Origin: Pelagibacteraceae bacterium
Lineage (GTDB): Bacteria > Pseudomonadota > Alphaproteobacteria > HIMB59
Assembly: GCA_019651435.1 (NCBI GenBank)
Contig: BOYI01000001.1
Location: 248,001 to 312,000 of the forward strand
DNA: 64,000 nt
Direction of reading: 5' to 3'
Position numbers and translations under genes: made by a program. The notes below the pieces were generated by a model. The model saw only the letters and a program-made list of their open reading frames with translations. It was not told where the DNA came from and made no database searches. Shown here one piece after another: positions 58,203-64,000 of the stretch (the first letter of the stretch is position 1; every line of letters starts with the position of its first letter).

Positions 58203-58729
58203 TTATTTCTAAAAAAAAGAATTTTTTTATTTTTATAATTTTTGGAAAAAATTAAATTTTCATTAGATATGTTTTGATTAGACTCATAGATCACAAGACA
58301 ATTTTTTGAGAGCTTTGGTAAAATATTTATTTTAAATAAATTAAAGTCATAATTATATGGAGGATCCACATAGATAATATTGCAATTTTCAAATAATGAT
58401 TCTGAATGTTTAAAAATATCAGTTTGATGAATTTCATAATTATCATTTGGAATATTTTTTAAAAAAATCTTAAGTGTATTTAAGTTTTGAATTGATAAAT
58501 CATTGAAAATGACTTTTTGAGCACCTCTAGAAAGTGCCTCAATCCCTATAGATCCTGTCCCACAAAATAAGTCTCCAAATGTGCTTTCTTCTAAGTTCAC
58601 ATTGAGTTCATTGTTGTGTTGTATAAGGTTGAAGACATCCTCTCTTATTCTGGAAAGAGTGGGCCTATAATCATGAGTTTTTAGAGTGGGTATTACTCTT
58701 CCTTTTAAAGTCCCACTAATAACTTTCAT
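58199..58729 (-). CDS. rsmD: 16S rRNA (guanine-966 N2)-methyltransferase
   Basis: Methylates 16S rRNA of the small subunit. 176 residues: KVISGTLKGRVIPTLK and RPTLSRIREDVFNLI at the N-terminus, the SAM motif FGDLFCGTGSIGIEALSRG, and catalytic IYVDPPYNYD. Coupled by overlap to the pseudouridine synthase. Confidence 0.95.
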   Translation of the reverse strand: MKVISGTLKGRVIPTLKTHDYRPTLSRIREDVFNLIQHNNELNVNLEESTFGDLFCGTGSIGIEALSRGAQKVIFNDLSIQNLNTLKIFLKNIPNDNYEIHQTDIFKHSESLFENCNIIYVDPPYNYDFNLFKINILPKLSKNCLVIYESNQNISNENLIFSKNYKNKKILFFRNN

Positions 58730-59399
58730 GTATTGTCATTTCTTTATATTTAGCTAATGGGATAGATTTCACTTTGTATTGACCAAAAGAAATTCTTTTT
58801 AATCTCTCTACTTTTAAATTAAATATCTCACATATATTTCTAATTTCTCTATTCTTTCCCTCTGTTAATTCAAACCTAAGCGTATGCTTATTTTTATTTG
58901 TATGAGTTAAAGATACATGGGGATTTTTATATATTTTTGCTGCATAAATTTTTTGATTTAGAGCTTTAAGTTTTAAATCATTAAAAGATCCGATAACGTT
59001 TACTACATAGACTCTTTTAATATTTGATTTAGGAGACTCTAATTTTCTTTTATAGGCAGTACTATCAGTTAATAATAATAATCCCTCTGAATTATAATCT
59101 AATCTGCCAATATAATGATAATGATTAAATTTTTTTGGGAGGTAATCATAAACAATTGTCCTATTTTTTTCATCACTCCTTGAGGTAATACACCCTTTAG
59201 GCTTATGAAATAAAATAAGATTTACTTTTTTTCAATGGGCTTATTAAGACTAATGATATCTTTTCTTGTACTACTAAATATGGCCTTGATTCAATATTAT
59301 CATTTAATAAAACTTTTTTATTTTTTATTAAGCCCTCAGCTTTTTTTCGAGAAATTTGAAACTTTTCAGAAAGTAATTTACTAAATGTTTTTTTGACAT
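58716..59399 (-). CDS. RsuA/RluB-family pseudouridine synthase (frameshifted)
   Basis: About 229 residues. An S4 RNA-binding domain (FSKLLSEKFQISRKKAEGLI, VLLNDN) precedes the catalytic domain FHKPKGCITSRSD and GRLDYNSEGLLLLT, which contains the catalytic Asp. The ending TEGKNREIRNICEIFNLKVE is a family signature. Breaks lie at about 59384 (A7 run) and 59210. The start ATG 59397-59399 overlaps the preceding gene; because of the first break the S4 domain appears fused to that gene. Whether it acts on 16S (RsuA) or 23S RNA (RluB/RluE) is not clear. Confidence 0.87.
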
Positions 59400-60087
59400 G
59401 ATTGACAAAATCTTGAATAAATTTTTTATCGAAGTCAGTTATTAAAAATTCAGGGTGCCACTGAACTCCTACACAATAATAATGACTCTGGTGTTCGAAT
59501 CCTTCTATAATTCCATCAGGAGCTGTGCCAGTAACAGTCAAGTTATTGCCTAATTTATCAACTCCCTGATGATGAGCGCTATTAATAAAGGTTATTTTAT
59601 TATTAGTAAATTTTTTAAGAGGGGAGTCTTTTGGAAAAGTAATTTCATGACTGGTTTCATTTCTTGGATTCGGTTGTTCATGTTCAATATTTGATTGAAT
59701 ATCTTGGATTAAAGAACCACCAAAATAGACATTCAATAATTGACAGCCACCACATATTCCAAGTATTGGCTTATTTGTTGGAATAAATTTTTCAATTAAT
59801 TTCATCTCAAAATCTGTTCGTTCAGGAATTGTTTGAACCTTTTTTGATGTAATTTCTTGTCCATAAAAACTAGGATCAATATCAAAGTCACCACCAGATA
59901 TAACAATTCCATCTAAAAAATCTAAATCAGGAAGTGATTTAGTAAGTGGTAAAATGATTGGCATGCAATTAAATATTTCAAGACATTCTGTATAATGTCT
60001 TCGTAAAGCGAACCAAGGATATTTTGAATAAGAGTTAACTTTCTCTTGGTAGTCAGTTGTGATACCAATGATAGGAATTTTATTCAT
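59381..60087 (-). CDS. Class I glutamine amidotransferase-like peptidase C26, PuuD-like
   Basis: About 235 residues. Nucleophile in ILGICGGCQLLNV, and the catalytic His/Glu in VGVQWHPEF; VISGGDFDIDPSFYG is typical of gamma-glutamyl-GABA hydrolases. As read, the frame continues into the next gene's S4 domain, but one extra A in the A7 run at about 59384 would end it at VKKNI and free the downstream start. It hydrolyses a gamma-glutamyl amide, perhaps in putrescine use. Its ATG is one base from that of the divergent tadA. Confidence 0.87.
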
Positions 60088-60088
60088 T

Positions 60089-60501
60089 ATGAAGACAGTA
60101 ACAGATTTTCTCCAAGTTGTATTGGACCAAAGTCAGCAAGCATTAAAAAAATGAAATCCCAGTTGGGGCGGTTATTTATGATCCAAAAAAATGACCTTAA
60201 TTTCCAAAGCCCATAATAAAGAACTATCATCTAAGGACCCAACATCTCATGCAGAAATCTTATGCATCAGAAAAGCTTGCAAAAAATTAAATCAAAAAGA
60301 CTCGATGGTTTAATAATGATCACCTATCTCGAACCTTGTAATATGTGCAAAGAAGTCATTAAATCAGCAAGAATAAAAGAGGTGAGGTTTATTTTCAGCA
60401 ATCAAAATCCTTCAAGAAAAACAATAAAAAAAATTTTATATCAAAAAGTTAGAAACAATGAGGAAAATTTAGTAAAAATATTTTTTAAAAAAAAAGATTA
60501 A
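60089..60501 (+). CDS. tadA: tRNA-specific adenosine deaminase (frameshifted)
   Basis: Converts A34 to inosine in tRNA-Arg; about 137 residues. Zinc motif SHAEILCIRKA (HAE) and LEPCNMCKEVI (PCxxC) are present; the start is MKTVTDFLQVVLDQSQQALKK, followed by EIPVGAVIYDPKN. Breaks lie near 60150, 60185 and 60200. It is an essential gene, so the breaks are probably errors. It overlaps purD by four bases at its end. Confidence 0.88.
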
Positions 60502-61744
60502 AAATTAGCACCAATATCTTTTCGATAGTATTTCTGATCCCATCTATTTTTCAGCAATTTGATAAACTTTATTTCTACATTCCTCATAAGTACTCCTATA
60601 GCTACAAGTGATAAAACTCTTCCACCGTTAGTTAAAATATTTTCATCAATTTTTTGTGCTGCATGAAAAATATAAAAATGATCATCGTTAGGAAATTCAT
60701 TTAAATTTCTTATATGAGTATCTTTTGGATACTGATCCGGATATCCTAATGTGCCAAAATTAGACAAATTGATTTTTGTCACTATCAAATTCTATATTAG
60801 CATATTCAAGATTTTTGTAGCTGTCGCATGAGCTAAAGATAAAAAATCTGAATTCAACCTTAATGATATACTTTGTATTTCAGGATCTCCAAATCGAGTA
60901 TTATATTCTAATAAATAAGGGTTATTTCCTTATCAACCATAATTCCAAAAAATAACACCCTTGAAAATCAATTTTATCTATTTTTAGTCCATTGATAGTT
61001 TTTTTGATAATCTGTGATTGAATTTTCTCCATAAGTTCGTCATTTAAGATTGGAGCTGGAGCTCACTGTCCCCATTCCACCTGTATTTGGCCCTGTGTCA
61101 TTATCTCCAATTCTTTTATAGTCTTGGGCAGAACCGAAATTTAAATAATTTTTCCCATCTGTTATCGTAAAAAACTAAGCTCTTTTCCCTCTAAAAATCT
61201 TCAATGACAACTTTATTGTTTTCTTTGCTAAAGATTTTTCTTCGAAGACTTTGAAGCATGCATCAATAGCTTCTTGTTGATTAGAGCAAACAAAAACACC
61301 TTTTCCAGCTGCTAGGCCATCATATTTGACAACAATAGACCCATTCCTTTGCTCTAAATAAGTTTTAGCAGACTCAAAGGTAGTAAATGTCTCTGAGCGA
61401 GCGGTTGGTATTTATGTGATTTGCAAAATTCTTTCATGAATTCCTTGGAAGACTCTAGTTTTGCACCATGATCATCTGGGCCGAAAACGTTAAAATTAAG
61501 TTTTCTTAATTTGCCAGCTAAATTTTCTGATAAGTAGTTTTCTGGACCTATAATTACAAGATCAGGATTTATTTTTGACATTCTTCAATTATTTCATCTG
61601 AATTACTAATATCTTTACATTCAGCAATTTGACTGATGCCAAAATTCCTGGGAAGCAATATAGCTTCTCACACAAATAAGATTTTTCAATCAAACGACAT
61701 AAAGCATGCTCTCGAGCACCAGAACCTATAACTATGACATTCAT
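60498..61744 (-). CDS. purD: Phosphoribosylamine-glycine ligase (many frameshifts)
   Basis: ATP-grasp enzyme of purine synthesis, about 415 residues. Fragments in order: [60 protein letters not shown] then [26 protein letters not shown]-like text near 61060, and [12 protein letters not shown], then [20 protein letters not shown] at the C-terminus. At least seven indels. purD is needed for growth, so errors are likely. Divergent from xseA with eight bases between start codons. Confidence 0.9.
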
Positions 61745-61752
61745 TCTATTTT

Positions 61753-63087
61753 ATGTATATTAACTACGTGAACAATATTCCTGAGTATACCGTAACTCAA
61801 CTTAATAGATCAATTAAAGAATTATTAGAAGAAAAATTTGATTATATAAAATTGATAGGAGAGTCTGGACCTATTACTATTGCTAATTCCGGACATGTAT
61901 ATTTTTCCATTAAAGAAAATGATGAGGTAATTTCTTGTATATGCTGGAAAGGAACTTATGAAAGATTAGAAATTAATCTTGAAGAGGGAACTGAATATAA
62001 TTTTTTTGGAAGAGTTACCTCTTACTCTAAGTTTGGGCGATCAGTTTATCAGCTGATAATTGATCAGGTAGAATATAGCGGTGATGGGTCTATTCTTAAA
62101 TTAATTGAAAAAAGAAAAAAAGATTTAGAAAATTCAGGATATTTTAAAGAAGATCACAAATTAACAATTCCAAAATATCCAGAAAAGATAGGTATTTTGA
62201 CTTCAGCTACAGGATCTGTAATTCACGATATCATACATAGGATAGAAGATAGGTTTCCTTTAACGCATCTAGAAGTTTATCCAATCCCTGTTCAAGGGAA
62301 AAAAACTCATTCAGAAATAATAGAATATTTGGATTTAATAGAAAAAAATACTCTTAAACCTGATTTAATTATTTTTGCAAGGGGAGGCGGGTCACTAGAA
62401 GAAATGATGCCATTCAATGAACCTGAATTAATTAAAAGAGTTTACGACTTAAAAATACCTTCAATTTCTGCTATAGGTCATGAAACAGATTACACTCTTC
62501 TAGATCTAGTTTGTGATTTAAGAGCACCAACCCCTACGGCAGCAGCAGAACTATCTGTCCCTGACCAAAGTGAAATTTTAAAAGACTTAAAAAATTTCCA
62601 AATAGATTATTTATTTAATATAAAACAAAAAATCTCATTACCAGAAAAAATAATATTAAACTTTTCCAGCTCAATGAATTTTCTCTCAAGCAAAATTTAT
62701 GAAACTGAAAACACACTTTCAAATTATATTTCTAATAATTTAGAGTCGATAAAAGAAAATTTAAATAATCTAAAAATTATTGTGAATGAAAATTATATGA
62801 AAATCACAGAATATAGTCCAAAACAAAAAATTGAAATTACCCAAAATAAAATAGTATCTTTAGCAAAAAATAATCAAATTTTTATAAAAAATAAAATTAA
62901 TTCTATTCATCAAAATATTTCCTTATTAAAAAGAATAATTCAAAGCTCATCCGTAGAAAAAAACTTAAAAAAAGGTTATTCCATTATAAAATATAAACAA
63001 AACCTAATTAAAGACTTAAAAACATTAAAGGGCGTTGATGAATTTTCAGTCAAAATGCACGATGGTGAAATTTTAATTAAAAAATAA
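61753..63087 (+). CDS. xseA: Exodeoxyribonuclease VII large subunit
   Basis: 444 residues, intact. The N-terminal OB fold has YTVTQLNRSIKELLEEKFD, and VYFSIKENDEVISCICW; the catalytic domain contains IGILTSATGSVIHDIIHRIE, IIFARGGGSLEEMMPFNEPE and SAIGHETDYTLLDLVCDLRA; a coiled coil follows. It degrades single-stranded DNA with XseB. The purD/xseA pair is divergent as in other alphaproteobacteria. Confidence 0.95.
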   Translation: MYINYVNNIPEYTVTQLNRSIKELLEEKFDYIKLIGESGPITIANSGHVYFSIKENDEVISCICWKGTYERLEINLEEGTEYNFFGRVTSYSKFGRSVYQLIIDQVEYSGDGSILKLIEKRKKDLENSGYFKEDHKLTIPKYPEKIGILTSATGSVIHDIIHRIEDRFPLTHLEVYPIPVQGKKTHSEIIEYLDLIEKNTLKPDLIIFARGGGSLEEMMPFNEPELIKRVYDLKIPSISAIGHETDYTLLDLVCDLRAPTPTAAAELSVPDQSEILKDLKNFQIDYLFNIKQKISLPEKIILNFSSSMNFLSSKIYETENTLSNYISNNLESIKENLNNLKIIVNENYMKITEYSPKQKIEITQNKIVSLAKNNQIFIKNKINSIHQNISLLKRIIQSSSVEKNLKKGYSIIKYKQNLIKDLKTLKGVDEFSVKMHDGEILIKK

Positions 63088-63090
63088 AAA

Positions 63091-63954
63091 TTATAGTCTC
63101 CATCTTTGATGGACCCATAACCATTGAGTGGGATTTTCTCTAATCCATTTTTCGAAATAGTCTGTGTGAACCTTTTCGACTAGGTTATATGCTGATAAAT
63201 CCTTGTAATCTTTATAATAAAGAGGTTTTTCATATATGAATTTAAAATTCCCATTTTTTTGTCTAATTGAATAAACGGGACAAATCATAGTTTGATATTT
63301 TAATGCAAGATGTGCAAAACCATCTGTTGCATATGCTTGTTTTCCAAAAAAATTTATAATTGGGCCACTACTATCACGTTGATCAACTAATAAGGCTAAG
63401 TCTTCATTATTTTTTAGTGCTTTAATCATATTTTTGGCACTTTCTGATCCTTTTTTATAAAAATATGCATTTTCTCTACTTCTATTTTTTTGAATGTATT
63501 GATCAATTTTTTGATTATTTGCATGTCTATAAACTGAGTGCAGTTTAAATCCAAGATTTAACAAATAATTTCTTGTAATTTCCCAATTTCCTATATGAGC
63601 AGAGATAAAAATTTTTGAACCTTGATATTCTTTAATTTCTTGAAGATATTTTTCATTTTCTAAAGAAATAGACTCCCAATTAAATTTATTTAAATTAAAA
63701 AATTCAAAAAAGACTCTGCCAGTTTGACTTAAATTTTGCTTTGAAATGGATGATATGAGCGATTTTTCAAATTCCAAATTTTCTAAATTTTTAGAGATTA
63801 TATTTGAATATTTTGTGAATGGACCAAATGTAGAAACAAGAAAACCACCTAGATCAGAAGTTGTATTGAAGCTAAGTAATTTTAAAGTTTTATTAAGAAT
63901 AACAAAAATTATGAACTCTAAATTTTGAAAAAGTGTCTTAAATATATTTTTCAA
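63091..63954 (-). CDS. lpxL: Lipid A biosynthesis acyltransferase, LpxL/HtrB-like
   Basis: 287 residues: an N-terminal membrane anchor, then the acyltransferase motif FISAHIGNWEITRN (HxxxxE), LLVDQRDSSGPIINFFG, and WLWVHQRWR at the end. It adds a secondary acyl chain to lipid A, indicating that the organism makes lipopolysaccharide. Start TTG 63952-63954 overlaps the upstream gene by 17 bases. Confidence 0.9.
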   Translation of the reverse strand: MKNIFKTLFQNLEFIIFVILNKTLKLLSFNTTSDLGGFLVSTFGPFTKYSNIISKNLENLEFEKSLISSISKQNLSQTGRVFFEFFNLNKFNWESISLENEKYLQEIKEYQGSKIFISAHIGNWEITRNYLLNLGFKLHSVYRHANNQKIDQYIQKNRSRENAYFYKKGSESAKNMIKALKNNEDLALLVDQRDSSGPIINFFGKQAYATDGFAHLALKYQTMICPVYSIRQKNGNFKFIYEKPLYYKDYKDLSAYNLVEKVHTDYFEKWIRENPTQWLWVHQRWRL

Positions 63955-64000
63955 TTTCAGATGTTAAATTAGTTTGATTGTTTGATATCATTTTTCCATA
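63938..64000 (-). CDS. C-terminal end of an unidentified gene (partial)
   Basis: Twenty residues ending SNNQTNLTSEIEKYI with TAA at 63938-63940; the gene enters from beyond the window. It overlaps the lpxL start, so the two are cotranscribed. Too short to identify. Confidence 0.4.
   Translation of the reverse strand, partial: YGKMISNNQTNLTSEIEKYI

Noticed and set aside
59203-60087. Apparent fusion of a PuuD-like amidotransferase with an S4 RNA-binding domain
   Set aside because: One extra A in the A7 run at about 59384 would end the amidotransferase at VKKNI-stop and start the pseudouridine synthase at an overlapping ATG (59399), giving two normal proteins.
1-64000. CRISPR array, prophage or insertion sequence
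   Set aside because: No regularly spaced repeats, transposase, integrase or phage structural genes were seen. The runs of A and T are homopolymers, not repeats of a mobile element.

Overview
The window is an AT-rich, very densely packed alphaproteobacterial chromosome segment. The evidence is the housekeeping gene content (COQ7-type ubiquinone hydroxylase, a DUF3035/BamF-like lipoprotein, HIG1-domain protein, MetX-MetW, argH-lipoprotein-lysA, ribF-ileS-lspA) and a SAM-II/SAM-V-type riboswitch in front of metX. Low GC, tiny intergenic gaps and many 1-20 base gene overlaps suggest a streamlined marine lineage of the SAR11 or HIMB59/AEGEAN-169 kind; that placement is inference.

Region 1 (1-13437) is a carbohydrate or polyol uptake and catabolism block. 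A lactonase-like metallo-hydrolase, xylose isomerase, HAD phosphatase and aldo/keto reductase run on the plus strand. A sugar-phosphate-isomerase-like TIM-barrel protein and a Gfo/Idh/MocA dehydrogenase face the other way. Then comes a complete ABC importer: binding protein, two permeases, a 63-residue membrane protein and two ATPases, the same layout as the rhizobial glycerol transporter GlpSTPQUV. DhaL and DhaK dihydroxyacetone-kinase-type subunits follow directly.

Region 2 (13452-28907) is a second catabolic island. On the minus strand lie an SDR dehydrogenase, an ABC ATPase, a HisD-family dehydrogenase and a two-domain SnoaL-like protein. On the plus strand lie a bicupin, another two-domain SnoaL-like protein, an RraA-like protein and a MetE-type methyltransferase; then an alpha/beta hydrolase and further SnoaL-like genes; then a binding protein, two permeases and a HAD-fold protein that lacks the catalytic aspartate. 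Five SnoaL-like genes between two halves of one transporter make this the most likely undescribed pathway in the window.

Region 3 (28908-64000) is mostly core metabolism and maintenance: tRNA-Ala and tRNA-Leu, ung, gloB, metX/metW, hisC-tyrA, plsC, lysA, argH, coq7, a dsbB-like gene, a probable metal exporter with a divergent DtxR/MntR-type regulator and palindromic operators, an FbpB-like permease, ribF, ileS, lspA, pgi, rsmD, a pseudouridine synthase, tadA, purD, xseA and lpxL.

A recurring property affects every region. About half of the recognisable genes are interrupted by single-base insertions or deletions, often in homopolymers, with the conserved protein continuing at once in another frame. 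Essential genes (ileS, purD, argH, lysA, tyrA) are hit as well, so I read this as uncorrected sequencing error, with dense patches at about 13.4-15.3, 22.2-24.9, 26.3-28.0, 42-45 and 60-61.7 kb. Coordinates for such genes span the whole reconstructed gene.
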